Assembly (NCBI RefSeq): GCF_023015965.1
Contig: NZ_JALKAN010000003.1
Location: 124,001 to 188,000 of the forward strand
Origin: Allomuricauda sp. F6463D
GTDB taxonomy: Bacteria > Bacteroidota > Bacteroidia > Flavobacteriales > Flavobacteriaceae
Reading direction: 5' to 3'
Length of the DNA: 64,000 nt
Part shown: piece by piece, positions 28,404 to 36,751 of the stretch
Position numbering within the stretch: position 1 is the stretch's first letter
How the letters are laid out: each line of letters opens with the position of its first letter
The notes under the pieces: generated by a model
Database searches by the model: none
Seen by the model: only the letters and a program-made list of their open reading frames with translations
What the model was told of the DNA's origin: nothing
Position numbers and translations under genes: made by a program

Positions 28404-28440
28404 CTAAAAACAAAGGGGAAGCTAATGCCTCCCCTATTTG
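28404..28440 (-). terminator. Terminator of rpsO
   Basis: Stem AGGGGA with TCCCCT (extended by two further pairs across one mismatch) and T-rich flanks, immediately downstream of the rpsO stop on the minus strand. It separates rpsO from pnp, perhaps incompletely. Confidence 0.7.
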
Positions 28441-28443
28441 TTT

Positions 28444-28713
28444 TTATTTTCTTATACCCAATTCCTTGATTAAGGTACGGTATTTTGCAATATCTTTTTT
28501 CTTTAGGTAATCCAAAAGACTACGTCTTTTACCTACCAACGCCACCAAAGAACGCTCGGTGTTATAATCCTTGTGGTTCTTTTTAAGGTGTCCTGTTAAG
28601 TGGTTGATACGGTGTGTGAACAAAGCAATTTGTCCTTCCGTTGAACCAGTGTTGCTCTCAGAGCCGCCGTGCTTTTTAAAAATCTCGGCTTTTACTTCTT
28701 TTGTTAAATACAT
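28444..28713 (-). CDS. rpsO: Small ribosomal subunit protein uS15
   Basis: An 89-residue 16S rRNA-binding protein of the 30S platform, the normal length for the family. The segment GSTEGQIALFTHRINHLTGHLKKNHKDYNTERSL (residues about 22-55, described here only as the conserved helical core) and the LVGKRRSLLDYLKKKD motif identify it. It is transcribed from a clear promoter at 28766-28773 and followed by a terminator, with pnp next on the same strand. Confidence 0.97.
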   Translation of the reverse strand: MYLTKEVKAEIFKKHGGSESNTGSTEGQIALFTHRINHLTGHLKKNHKDYNTERSLVALVGKRRSLLDYLKKKDIAKYRTLIKELGIRK

Positions 28714-28743
28714 TCCAATATTATTTAAATGATTTTTATGTAT

Positions 28744-28760
28744 TGATTGACGTTCAATCA
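28744..28760 (-). promoter_or_regulatory. Hairpin at the 5' end of the rpsO leader
   Basis: TGATTGA and TCAATCA form a 7-bp stem with a 3-nt loop about 30-47 nt before the rpsO ATG and directly after the predicted transcription start. S15 represses its own translation through leader structures in several phyla; this is a candidate element only. Confidence 0.35.
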
Positions 28761-28765
28761 GCGTG

Positions 28766-28773
28766 CAAAGATA
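28766..28773 (-). promoter_or_regulatory. -7 promoter box of rpsO
   Basis: The minus strand reads TATCTTTG followed by C, an exact TAnnTTTG match, giving a leader of about 50 nt. Confidence 0.6.
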
Positions 28774-28865
28774 GGCTCTTTTTTCTAATCTACGAATTTT
28801 AACAAAAAATTAAACCTTTTGCAATCATTTAGGTCAAAGAAGCAAACCTATTAAATTCTAATATT

Positions 28866-29738
28866 ATGAAAAAGACATTTAAAAGTAAGTTTAACCGAAT
28901 TATCTCTATGCTTATTGGAGGATTATTTTTGACCTATGTATCGTGCAGCACGGAATCTTCTGATGAAGAATTAACAAGTACGGAGGTGATTAGCTCCACT
29001 GAGCTTAAGTACAGCGATGAGGTGGAAATGATTTCTGAAGAACTTATGACTATTGCCGAGGATGTTTATACTTCTGATGAAATCGGAAGTACATCAAAAG
29101 GGAGTTATAATTCAGATTATTTGCCTGATTGTGTTACCGTGTCTGTTGTTGTGACGGGAAACACCAAAGTAATAACCTTGGATTTTGGCGAAGGTTGCGA
29201 ACTTCCCACTGGAAATACGCTTAGTGGAATGGTATACTTGAACTATGAATTGGACATGGAGAGCACATCAAGTGCTATTGAACTGGCCTTGGAAGATTTT
29301 ACTTTTAATAATGTTGCCATTGAGGGAGGCGCGGATATTGTAAGAGTAAGAAGCAATGAGAATGGGAATCCTCAAGGAACCTCCAACGCAACTTTTGAGG
29401 CAACTTGGCCAAGCGGGGATACCGCTACTTTTAGTGGAACTAGAACACGAGAGTGGATTGAGGGATATGGCACTGGGTTTTGGGGCGACAATGTGTTTTT
29501 GATTACTGGTTCAAGAACATATATCAGTAGGACAGGCAACGAATTTGTCAAGGAAGTGGTTACCCCATTAAAAAGATCATTATCCTGCCGATTTATTGTA
29601 AGCGGTGTATTGGAAATTTCCCGATTGGGGAATACGGTAAGTTTAGATTTTGGAGATGGTAGTTGTAATTCAAAGGGAATCTTAACATATCCTGATGGTA
29701 CTGAGAAAGAAATTTATTTGCGCCGGTTTTCAAATTAG
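28866..29738 (+). CDS. Hypothetical lipoprotein
   Basis: A 290-residue predicted lipoprotein of unknown function. A basic N-terminus and hydrophobic signal end in the lipobox YVSC with Cys27, followed by an acidic Ser/Glu-rich stretch (about 28-60). The rest is beta-rich with two related segments, VVVTGNTKVITLDFGEGCELPTGNT-like near 96-118 and GNTVSLDFGDGSCNSKG-like near 256-272, suggesting an internal duplication. Three to four Cys outside the signal could form disulfides. It is monocistronic and convergent with accD across a strong bidirectional terminator. Confidence 0.7.
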   Translation: MKKTFKSKFNRIISMLIGGLFLTYVSCSTESSDEELTSTEVISSTELKYSDEVEMISEELMTIAEDVYTSDEIGSTSKGSYNSDYLPDCVTVSVVVTGNTKVITLDFGEGCELPTGNTLSGMVYLNYELDMESTSSAIELALEDFTFNNVAIEGGADIVRVRSNENGNPQGTSNATFEATWPSGDTATFSGTRTREWIEGYGTGFWGDNVFLITGSRTYISRTGNEFVKEVVTPLKRSLSCRFIVSGVLEISRLGNTVSLDFGDGSCNSKGILTYPDGTEKEIYLRRFSN

Positions 29739-29756
29739 AACTCAGTGACTTGGTTT

Positions 29757-29789
29757 TAAAAAAAAAGCCCCTGGAACAGGGGCTTTTTC
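29757..29789. terminator. Bidirectional terminator between lipoprotein gene and accD
   Basis: A perfect 12-bp stem AAAAAGCCCCTG with CAGGGGCTTTTT and loop GAA, with T-runs on both strands, between two convergent genes. Confidence 0.92.
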
Positions 29790-30649
29790 TATTTTCTAAC
29801 CGGTTGATTCATAATCAAATCAATATATAAATTGATTTTTTTCTTCAAATCCCTTCGATGGGTAATAAAGTCCAAGAACCCGTGATCCATTAAAAACTCT
29901 GAGGTTTGAAAACCTTCAGGAAGATCTTTACCTGTGGTGTCTTTTACGACTCTTGGTCCTGCAAAACCAATCAAGGCTCCCGGCTCTGCGATATTTATGT
30001 CACCCAGCATGGCATAGGAAGCGGTTGTTCCTCCTGTTGTGGGATCTGTACACAAGGATATGTACGGTATTTTTGCTTCTGCCAATTGCGCTAATTTCGC
30101 AGATGTTTTTGCTAATTGCATCAAGGATAGGGCTGCTTCCATCATTCTCGCCCCACCTGATTTGGAGATCATAACAAAAGGCACTTTTTTTCTTTTGGCC
30201 ACATCAATGGCACGTGATATTTTTTCGCCTACAACGCTTCCCATCGATCCTCCGATAAAACCAAAATCCATACAGGCGACGACGATGTCTTTCCCTTGAG
30301 ATTTTCCAACCGCTGTTCTTACGGCATCCTTTAAGCCCGTTTTTTTGTGGGCGGCTTTTAGGCGATCGGAATATTTTTTGGTGTCCTCGAACTTTAACGG
30401 GTCTTTGGAGGTCATTTTTGTGTCGAGCTCCTTAAACTTGTTGTCATCAAAAAGAATTTCAAAATATTCTTTACTGCCTATTCGAACGTGGTAATCATCC
30501 TCGGGGCTAACATAAAAGTTTTTGGCCAAATCTTCGGCCTCTACAATTTTACCGGTGGGGGACTTGTACCATAACCCCTTTGGGGTGTCCTTTTTTTCTT
30601 CGGTAGCGGTCTGTATTCCTTTTTCCTTTCTTTTGAACCAAGACGACAT
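29789..30649 (-). CDS. accD: Acetyl-CoA carboxylase carboxyltransferase subunit beta (AccD), zinc-finger cysteines absent
   Basis: Beta subunit of the carboxyltransferase that makes malonyl-CoA for fatty acid synthesis. The 286-residue protein keeps the crotonase-like core with [39 protein letters not shown] and the [13 protein letters not shown] segment. In E. coli the N-terminus carries a four-cysteine zinc ribbon; here the aligned positions read LWYKSPTGK and YVSPEDDYH, with no cysteine. This looks like a lineage-wide loss rather than damage, because the reading frame and flanks are intact. fbaA ends 27 nt upstream. Confidence 0.93.
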   Translation of the reverse strand: MSSWFKRKEKGIQTATEEKKDTPKGLWYKSPTGKIVEAEDLAKNFYVSPEDDYHVRIGSKEYFEILFDDNKFKELDTKMTSKDPLKFEDTKKYSDRLKAAHKKTGLKDAVRTAVGKSQGKDIVVACMDFGFIGGSMGSVVGEKISRAIDVAKRKKVPFVMISKSGGARMMEAALSLMQLAKTSAKLAQLAEAKIPYISLCTDPTTGGTTASYAMLGDINIAEPGALIGFAGPRVVKDTTGKDLPEGFQTSEFLMDHGFLDFITHRRDLKKKINLYIDLIMNQPVRK

Positions 30650-30676
30650 GCAATCAATATTTAGTTAGACAAAGGT

Positions 30677-31744
30677 TTACAAGGTATTCACGTTGTTCAA
30701 ATCCTCAAAGGCCTTTTTTAAACGTGCAATGAAGGTTTTTTCTCCTTCTCTTAGCCAAACTCTGGGATCGTAATATTTTTTATTTGGTTGGTCATCACCA
30801 TCGGGATTGCCAATTTGTGTTTGTAGGTAATCCGATTTTCCTTGAACATAATCCCTGATACCTTCTAAAAATGCATATTGCAAATCGGTATCGATATTCA
30901 TTTTGATCACACCATATCCGATGGCTTCCCTAATTTCTTCCAAAGTGGAACCAGACCCACCATGGAATACAAAATCAATGTGATTATGCTCGACCCCATA
31001 TTTCTCCGTGATAAACTCTTGTGAGTTTTTCAAGATTTTTGGTGTCAATTTTACATTACCGGGCTTGTATACTCCATGTACGTTTCCGAATGCTGCTGCG
31101 ATAGTAAATCTAGGGCTTACTTTTGAAAGCTCTTCGTAAGCAAATGCAACTTCTTCTGGTTGGGTATACAATTTGGAATCATCCACATCTGTGTTGTCTA
31201 CACCGTCTTCTTCTCCTCCCGTGATTCCCAATTCAATTTCCAAAGTCATGTTCATTTTGCTCATGCGCTCCAAATACCCTTTACAGATTTCTATATTCTC
31301 TTCTAGCGGTTCTTCGGATAGATCAATCATGTGTGAACTGTACAATGATTTTCCTGTTTCTTTAAAGTGTTCTTCGCTGGCATCCAATAGTCCATCGATC
31401 CATGGCAATAATTTTTTGGCGCAATGATCGGTATGAAGGATTACGGTTGCTCCATAGGCCTCGGCGAGTTGGTGTATGTGCTTGGCGCCGGCGATGGCTC
31501 CTAGAATGGCCGATTTTTGACCTTCATTGGAAAGTCCTTTACCTGCATTGAACTGAGCTCCTCCATTGGAGAATTGTATGATAACTGGGGCGTTCAATGT
31601 TGCAGCTGTTTCCATAACGGCATTAATGCTATCTGAACCGATTACGTTTACGGCCGGAAGTGCATATCCGTTTTTCTTTGCATGGTTGAATATTGCTTGT
31701 ACCTCGTCGCCGGTTGCAACACCGGGCTTTATGTTGTGGGACAT
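30677..31744 (-). CDS. fbaA: Class II fructose-bisphosphate aldolase
   Basis: Zinc-dependent aldolase of glycolysis and gluconeogenesis. The 355-residue protein has the zinc ligand region LHTDHCAKK near residue 107, ELGITGGEEDGVDNT with the conserved glutamates, AFGNVHGVYKPGNVKL containing a zinc histidine, and VFHGGSGS for phosphate binding. The length fits the class IIA type. A -7 box lies 29 nt upstream. accD follows on the same strand. Confidence 0.96.
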   Translation of the reverse strand: MSHNIKPGVATGDEVQAIFNHAKKNGYALPAVNVIGSDSINAVMETAATLNAPVIIQFSNGGAQFNAGKGLSNEGQKSAILGAIAGAKHIHQLAEAYGATVILHTDHCAKKLLPWIDGLLDASEEHFKETGKSLYSSHMIDLSEEPLEENIEICKGYLERMSKMNMTLEIELGITGGEEDGVDNTDVDDSKLYTQPEEVAFAYEELSKVSPRFTIAAAFGNVHGVYKPGNVKLTPKILKNSQEFITEKYGVEHNHIDFVFHGGSGSTLEEIREAIGYGVIKMNIDTDLQYAFLEGIRDYVQGKSDYLQTQIGNPDGDDQPNKKYYDPRVWLREGEKTFIARLKKAFEDLNNVNTL

Positions 31745-31772
31745 AGTTCTTGGTTTCGAATTAAATAAGAAA

Positions 31773-31780
31773 CAAAAGTA
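31773..31780 (-). promoter_or_regulatory. -7 promoter box of fbaA
   Basis: The minus strand reads TACTTTTG, matching TAnnTTTG, about 29 nt before the fbaA ATG. Confidence 0.5.
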
Positions 31781-31794
31781 ATAAAATATTTGCT

Positions 31795-34377
31795 CTAGAA
31801 AGGATAATTGATACCTATGTTGAAGACAGCTTTCTTAAGGTTGTAGCCATCGAACCAACGATTTGATCCAATTTTGGCCGGATTATAGGTCTTAAAGCCC
31901 ACATCCAACCTAAAAACAAAGAAAGTAAAATCGTAACGTAATCCGAGTCCTGTCCCCAATGCAATATCTCCAAGAGAAGAGAAACCATTAAATATGGCAT
32001 CGGGATTGGTTTCATTGTCGAATACGTTCCATATATTTCCTGCGTCTGCAAATAGTGCGCCTTTTACGTCACCCGCTATAGGAAATCTATATTCAATGTT
32101 TAAAGCAAGTTTTAGATTTGCCTCGTTAAAATCGTTGATATTGTCGGTGCTTCCCGGCCCAAGTTCATACGCGTTCCATGCTCGATTATCGTTTGATCCA
32201 CCTGCAAAGTAACTTCTAACAAATGGAATGTTGTCTGAATTACCATATGGAATAGCCAAACCAGAGAAGCTTCTTAAAGCAATTACTTGAGAGCCCCCAA
32301 TATCCCAATGTCTAATATAATCAAATTCGGTTTTTACATATTGGGAAAATGGCACACTAAATACAAGGTTTTGTTCAATATCGTTTTTGTTGTAAGGTAT
32401 AATGTTTGCAAGAAGAGCAAGCATTCCACCTGCACTTTCCAGTTTTATTCGATATTGGTAAAAATCCAAATCATTGATATCTGATTTGCTGTTTTTGGTA
32501 TGGGTAAAGTTACTGGCAAAAATCAGGTTGTTCTCTGTTAAACGCCTACGTCTTTCTTCAATACTGTTCACCTCGTCAAATTGCTCATCGCTAACTTGTA
32601 GTAAGTTGTTTAGGATATCACTTGCAAAGCTATTGGCTCCTTCAGGAATATCCAATGTGGGCTCATCAGCGCTAAAATCCTCAAAATAAGATGCGTTCTC
32701 GGAATCGTTTTGGAAGTCATCAGCTATTTCATCTAAACTCGAAAAGGTATTGCTGTATACATTATAGAAATTATCGGGGTTCACATTTCTAACGAACTCT
32801 ACATTGAGCAATTCTATATTGTTTTTTAAACGGTCTGTTGGCGACCAGTTATAAGATAAAACTGCGTTTAGGGATTGTTTGTCCAACCCGATGTTCCGTT
32901 GAAAGTTGGTACCTGCAGACAATCTACTTTGAGGCAGCATGTAGTGCGGAATAATATTTTCTGTATTGAAGGGTAGCCAAATCCTAGGAAATGTTATGGT
33001 AACATCCCCTCCAAGTTCTGAAGTAAAATTATCATCGGAAAGAGATCCGTCGCTCAACAAGCCAATAGAACCTCGAGCCGAAACATTTAAGGTCTCAGCA
33101 CCTCCAAAAACATTTCTTGTAATTACCGAGGCACTAAAGGCGGTACCTACTTGTTGAATGTTGGAGTGGGTAACATCAAAATTTAGGTTTAGTGAATATT
33201 TTGGTTTTGCTGCCAAATAAATATTCGATTCCAGTTGCGTTTGTGTGGAATCGGGTATAAATTCTATATTGGGATATTTAAAGGTATTTAGATTGGTAAT
33301 TTGTCTGTAGGTTCTTATTCTATCCAAATCTCGGTATACACTGTCTTTTTCAAAAAAGATAGCATCAGCTAGTGCCTGAGGCTTATACCTAAGTTTACCA
33401 CTATAGTAAATGTTGTAGTTTTCGTGTACGATACTCTTTAAAGTATCGGTATCCCCATTGATATCATAATCCGCATAAATATTTATCTTTCTAAGTCTTG
33501 CGACTTTATATGGTGTACTAGTATCCGTGCTGTCAGTGGAACTTCTAAACTTATTAATGTTGAGCTTTACGTCCATTAATTGGTCATCCGAGATTAATGT
33601 AGTATCTCTTAGGATGTCATAATTTATTGAGCTTTCTTGAAAATTATAAACACCCGAATTTCGGAATAGTGTTGTTAAACGTTCGCGCTCCAAGGTAAAT
33701 ATGTCTAAATCAAACTGTTCACCTTTTTTGATTAAACTTTGTTTAGCATTCTTTCCATAAATAGAGTCCAGTTCTGGAGAGGTGATATTTTTTTGAACCG
33801 TGTCTACGATAAAGGGTTTGTTCAAGGTTATATTGTATGTTATCTTGGCTTTTTTATTTTGATTGCCCTCCACTATCTCATAATCGCCAGTATTGTTAAA
33901 ATACCCCTTGCTGTTATAATAGGCTTTTAGTTTGTTGATGGATTTGTTTGTTTCTGCGGTGTCTATGATCACTGGAGGTTCGCCAATTCTTTTCAAAAAC
34001 TCGCTGGCTCCTTTCACTATAAAAGATTCGCTCAACCTATTTACTTGTTTCTTGGAAAGTAGATTGTTCAGTCGTTTTTCTCTTTTCTCTTTTCGGTTTA
34101 ACCAGTCTTGAAAGGTGGAATCCGGGTTTTCCTTCGCCAGATTGTACAGGTTCAGTTTTAGGGGGTAACCAAGGACATTGCTGTTGGGCTGTTGGGTTAC
34201 AAGGCTCTTAATTTCGCTATTGCCCACTTTTTCATCATCAACAACAATGGAGTTCTTGGTAAGCAATAATTCGTCTTCCCCAACCTTTTTTAATGTATTG
34301 CAACCCGAAATAATAAGCAAAAGGAACAATAACCCTATTTTTGCCCCGTTGCACATTAAACCTAAAGAACCCTTCAT
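31795..34377 (-). CDS. tamL: TamL-type BamA-family outer membrane lipoprotein
   Basis: An 860-residue BamA/TamA-superfamily outer membrane protein. Unlike proteobacterial TamA it is a lipoprotein: the signal ends LLIISGC with Cys26, the hallmark of Bacteroidota TamL. POTRA-like repeats occupy roughly residues 30-380, followed by a C-terminal 16-strand surface-antigen barrel with RSYFAGGSNDNRAW, the barrel-lid loop motif, and ending in an aromatic residue (NIGINYPF). TamL probably works with a TamB-like periplasmic protein. The frame opens at 34419, but ATG at 34377 gives the signal peptide and avoids overlapping the divergent methyltransferase gene. Confidence 0.88.
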   Translation of the reverse strand: MKGSLGLMCNGAKIGLLFLLLIISGCNTLKKVGEDELLLTKNSIVVDDEKVGNSEIKSLVTQQPNSNVLGYPLKLNLYNLAKENPDSTFQDWLNRKEKREKRLNNLLSKKQVNRLSESFIVKGASEFLKRIGEPPVIIDTAETNKSINKLKAYYNSKGYFNNTGDYEIVEGNQNKKAKITYNITLNKPFIVDTVQKNITSPELDSIYGKNAKQSLIKKGEQFDLDIFTLERERLTTLFRNSGVYNFQESSINYDILRDTTLISDDQLMDVKLNINKFRSSTDSTDTSTPYKVARLRKINIYADYDINGDTDTLKSIVHENYNIYYSGKLRYKPQALADAIFFEKDSVYRDLDRIRTYRQITNLNTFKYPNIEFIPDSTQTQLESNIYLAAKPKYSLNLNFDVTHSNIQQVGTAFSASVITRNVFGGAETLNVSARGSIGLLSDGSLSDDNFTSELGGDVTITFPRIWLPFNTENIIPHYMLPQSRLSAGTNFQRNIGLDKQSLNAVLSYNWSPTDRLKNNIELLNVEFVRNVNPDNFYNVYSNTFSSLDEIADDFQNDSENASYFEDFSADEPTLDIPEGANSFASDILNNLLQVSDEQFDEVNSIEERRRRLTENNLIFASNFTHTKNSKSDINDLDFYQYRIKLESAGGMLALLANIIPYNKNDIEQNLVFSVPFSQYVKTEFDYIRHWDIGGSQVIALRSFSGLAIPYGNSDNIPFVRSYFAGGSNDNRAWNAYELGPGSTDNINDFNEANLKLALNIEYRFPIAGDVKGALFADAGNIWNVFDNETNPDAIFNGFSSLGDIALGTGLGLRYDFTFFVFRLDVGFKTYNPAKIGSNRWFDGYNLKKAVFNIGINYPF

Positions 34378-34401
34378 AGACGCCAAAAATACACGATTTA
34401 G

Positions 34402-35124
34402 ATGGTTACAAAAAACCAAATTAAACTAGTTGTTAGCTTAAAGCAAAAAAAGTACCGATCTCAACACAAACTGTTTGTCGTTGAAGGCGAAAAGGTTGTG
34501 GATGAATTGCTGCGGTCTAGGGTGAAGCCATTTAAAATTTATGTTGATGCATCCGAAAGTCTAGAAAAATTTAATAAAGCTGAATTGGTTTCTAGTAAAG
34601 ATTTGAAGCAAATGAGCAGTTTAGCCCATCCTAACGGGGTGCTCGGTATTTTTCATATGGTTGAAGAGAAAGATACGGTGGATTCTGATTGGGTCGTGGC
34701 TTTGGATGCAATTAGAGACCCGGGCAATTTGGGTACCATTATCCGTCTTTGTGACTGGTTTGGGATAACTAAATTGGTATGCTCAAAGGATACTGTGGAT
34801 TGCTACAACCCCAAGGTGCTTCAGGCCACTATGGGCTCCATTGCAAGGGTGCAAATTGCTTATAAGGATTTGGAAGCCTATTTAACCAACACTGATTTCC
34901 CTGTTTATGGAGCTTATATGGATGGTGAATCTATGTATGGATCTTATAGTCTAAAAGACAAAGGTGTTTTGGTGATGGGAAATGAGGCCAACGGCATATC
35001 CAATGCGATTAGCAGGCTTATCACTAAAAGAATTTCCATCCCACAATATGGTTCTCCCACTGCTGAAAGTTTGAATGTGGCCACGGCAACAGCTATTCTG
35101 TTAAGTGAAATACGGCGAGGATAG
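34402..35124 (+). CDS. TrmH/SpoU family RNA 2'-O-methyltransferase
   Basis: A 240-residue SPOUT methyltransferase. The N-terminal substrate-binding part contains KKYRSQHKLFVVEGEKVV, and the trefoil-knot SAM site has the three family motifs: DPGNLGTIIRLCDWFG (motif 1), VMGNEANGIS (motif 2) and ISIPQYGSPTAESLNVATATAIL (motif 3). The substrate is probably 23S rRNA or tRNA, but the position cannot be read from sequence. It is divergent from tamL by 24 nt, so promoters must overlap, and its end is 1 nt from the porT stop on the other strand. Confidence 0.9.
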   Translation: MVTKNQIKLVVSLKQKKYRSQHKLFVVEGEKVVDELLRSRVKPFKIYVDASESLEKFNKAELVSSKDLKQMSSLAHPNGVLGIFHMVEEKDTVDSDWVVALDAIRDPGNLGTIIRLCDWFGITKLVCSKDTVDCYNPKVLQATMGSIARVQIAYKDLEAYLTNTDFPVYGAYMDGESMYGSYSLKDKGVLVMGNEANGISNAISRLITKRISIPQYGSPTAESLNVATATAILLSEIRRG

Positions 35125-35125
35125 C

Positions 35126-35824
35126 TTATTCAAAGGTGAAATTGATAAAAATACCACGGGTACGCATTGCATTGATATTCCCGGTCCATGGACTATTGGG
35201 GTCTTCATCCCTCACCAGTTCATCGGTTAGAGCAAAAACTCCACGTATCGAAGGTGTAAATTTGAAGTATTCGGTGTAAAGGTCAATTCCAAAGCCTAAT
35301 TCGTAACCATATACTTTTTGTTTCATCCGGAATTGTCCAGTACTGTTATCGTCCAAACTATCCTCATTACTACCTAGGTTTATGGAAGTGTATACTCCTC
35401 CCATAATAAATGGTTTCCAGTTTCCGATTCTACGTGTACTTGCTTTAAGTAGTAATGGAAACCTAATGTACGTTGATCGTACCTCGCGTATGGCCTCTGC
35501 TTCGGTAGAGAAACCAGGGAAGCCAAGGGTTCGAGAAGTGTAGAGTAAACCAGGTTCTACCCGGGCATCTAAGAATTCATTGATTCTTAGTTCACCGATC
35601 AATCCAACGTTAAAACCATAACTTTTGTCCACCAAAATATCCCGTCCAATATCATCTTTATACTCAAATTGGAAGTCGTATTGGTTAAAACCAAGGTAAT
35701 AACCCCAGTTCAAAAATTTCTTATCCTCGTTCTGAAGGTTTAAAATGGGGTCGCTCCCAAATTGGGCAATGGCGCTGGAATTTGATATGATTAGCAGTCC
35801 AAAAAGGATAAGGAGATTTTTCAT
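35126..35824 (-). CDS. porT: PorT-like outer membrane beta-barrel protein (type IX secretion)
   Basis: A 232-residue secreted protein. The signal peptide ends near SAIAQ (residues 18-22), followed by an eight-strand-type outer membrane barrel (DFQFEYKD, GLIGELRIN, VEPGLLYTSR, GIFINFTFE with a terminal aromatic). This matches the PorT/SprT family, part of the T9SS in Porphyromonas and gliding flavobacteria. The ubiE gene directly upstream (4-nt gap) is the usual neighbour. The ATG at 35824 is chosen over 35860 because it begins the signal peptide. Confidence 0.75.
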   Translation of the reverse strand: MKNLLILFGLLIISNSSAIAQFGSDPILNLQNEDKKFLNWGYYLGFNQYDFQFEYKDDIGRDILVDKSYGFNVGLIGELRINEFLDARVEPGLLYTSRTLGFPGFSTEAEAIREVRSTYIRFPLLLKASTRRIGNWKPFIMGGVYTSINLGSNEDSLDDNSTGQFRMKQKVYGYELGFGIDLYTEYFKFTPSIRGVFALTDELVRDEDPNSPWTGNINAMRTRGIFINFTFE

Positions 35825-35828
35825 TACT

Positions 35829-36557
35829 CTATTTTGATGCGACATAAATGGATGCAACACCCATGGTCTGTGGTTTGTTCTCTACTCCTATAAACCCGAT
35901 TTTCTTTAAAATATTGTTGAATGCTTCACCATGTGGGAAAACTGAGGCCGATTCACTTAAGTAAGCGTAGGCCGACCTATCCTTTGAGAATAAATTGCCA
36001 ATAGTAGGCAAAACATATTTGGAATATATTCGGTATCCTTGTTTGTATGGGGTTTTGGTGGGTACCGAGGTCTCTAGAACTAAAAAATGACCTTCGGGCT
36101 TTAATACGCGATAAATTTCTTGTAGACCTTTTTCTAGGTTTTCAAAGTTTCTTACACCAAAAGCTACGGTAATGGCATCAAAGGAGCTGTCTTCAAATGG
36201 AAGGTTTTCGCTGTCACCCACAACCATTTCAACTGTGGATTGTAGATTTTTATTGTTCACCTTTTTCTTTCCCACTTCCAGCATGCCAGGGGAAAGGTCG
36301 AGTCCAACTATTTTTTTTGCACCTGTATGTGTCAAGGCAATAGCAAGATCACCTGTGCCAGTTGCAATATCCAAGATGGACTGTGGTGATTTGTCCTTTA
36401 AAAAAGCTACGATACGTTTCCGCCATTTAATATCTGTTCCAAAGGAAATTACTCGGTTAAGGCCATCGTAATTCTCAGATATATTATCGAACATCTGTTT
36501 TACCTGTTCTTTTTTACCAAGTTCAGATTCTTTATATGGGGTCACCTTTTTCGACAT
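35829..36557 (-). CDS. ubiE: Demethylmenaquinone methyltransferase (UbiE/MenG)
   Basis: Methylates demethylmenaquinone in the last step of menaquinone synthesis. The 242-residue class I SAM methyltransferase has FDNISENYDGLNRVISFG at the N-terminus, DIATGTGDLAIAL as motif I, GLDLSPGMLEVG as motif II and DAITVAFGVRNFE as the UbiE signature. A GTG directly precedes the ATG at 36557. A -7 box lies only 17 nt upstream, so the leader is short. porT is its probable operon partner. Confidence 0.94.
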   Translation of the reverse strand: MSKKVTPYKESELGKKEQVKQMFDNISENYDGLNRVISFGTDIKWRKRIVAFLKDKSPQSILDIATGTGDLAIALTHTGAKKIVGLDLSPGMLEVGKKKVNNKNLQSTVEMVVGDSENLPFEDSSFDAITVAFGVRNFENLEKGLQEIYRVLKPEGHFLVLETSVPTKTPYKQGYRIYSKYVLPTIGNLFSKDRSAYAYLSESASVFPHGEAFNNILKKIGFIGVENKPQTMGVASIYVASK

Positions 36558-36573
36558 CACTTTAATTTACGGG

Positions 36574-36581
36574 CAAATATA
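36574..36581 (-). promoter_or_regulatory. -7 promoter box of ubiE-porT
   Basis: The minus strand reads TATATTTG (TAnnTTTG) followed by C, 17 nt before the ubiE ATG. Confidence 0.6.
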
Positions 36582-36618
36582 CAATTTAGCTAAAGGGCAG
36601 TGTACTAAAATATTTATG

Positions 36619-36626
36619 TAATTTTG
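36619..36626 (+). promoter_or_regulatory. Possible -7 promoter box of trkA-trkH
   Basis: TAATTTTG fits TAnnTTTG, divergent from the ubiE promoter. It would give a leader of about 120 nt, so a nearer weaker site cannot be excluded. Confidence 0.4.
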
Positions 36627-36751
36627 CTCTTCAAAGGGAATTTTTGCCCCTATATGGTTATAAATATGTAGTTTAAGTGCGGCATACCTTTCTTGGCATT
36701 CGATGTAATGCGCAAATAGAATTTATTTAAGAACCCATCCTATTCTAATCA

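Noticed and set aside
28866-29738. SusD or T9SS cargo identity for the lipoprotein
   Set aside because: No SusD helical repeats and no C-terminal sorting domain are visible; left as unknown.
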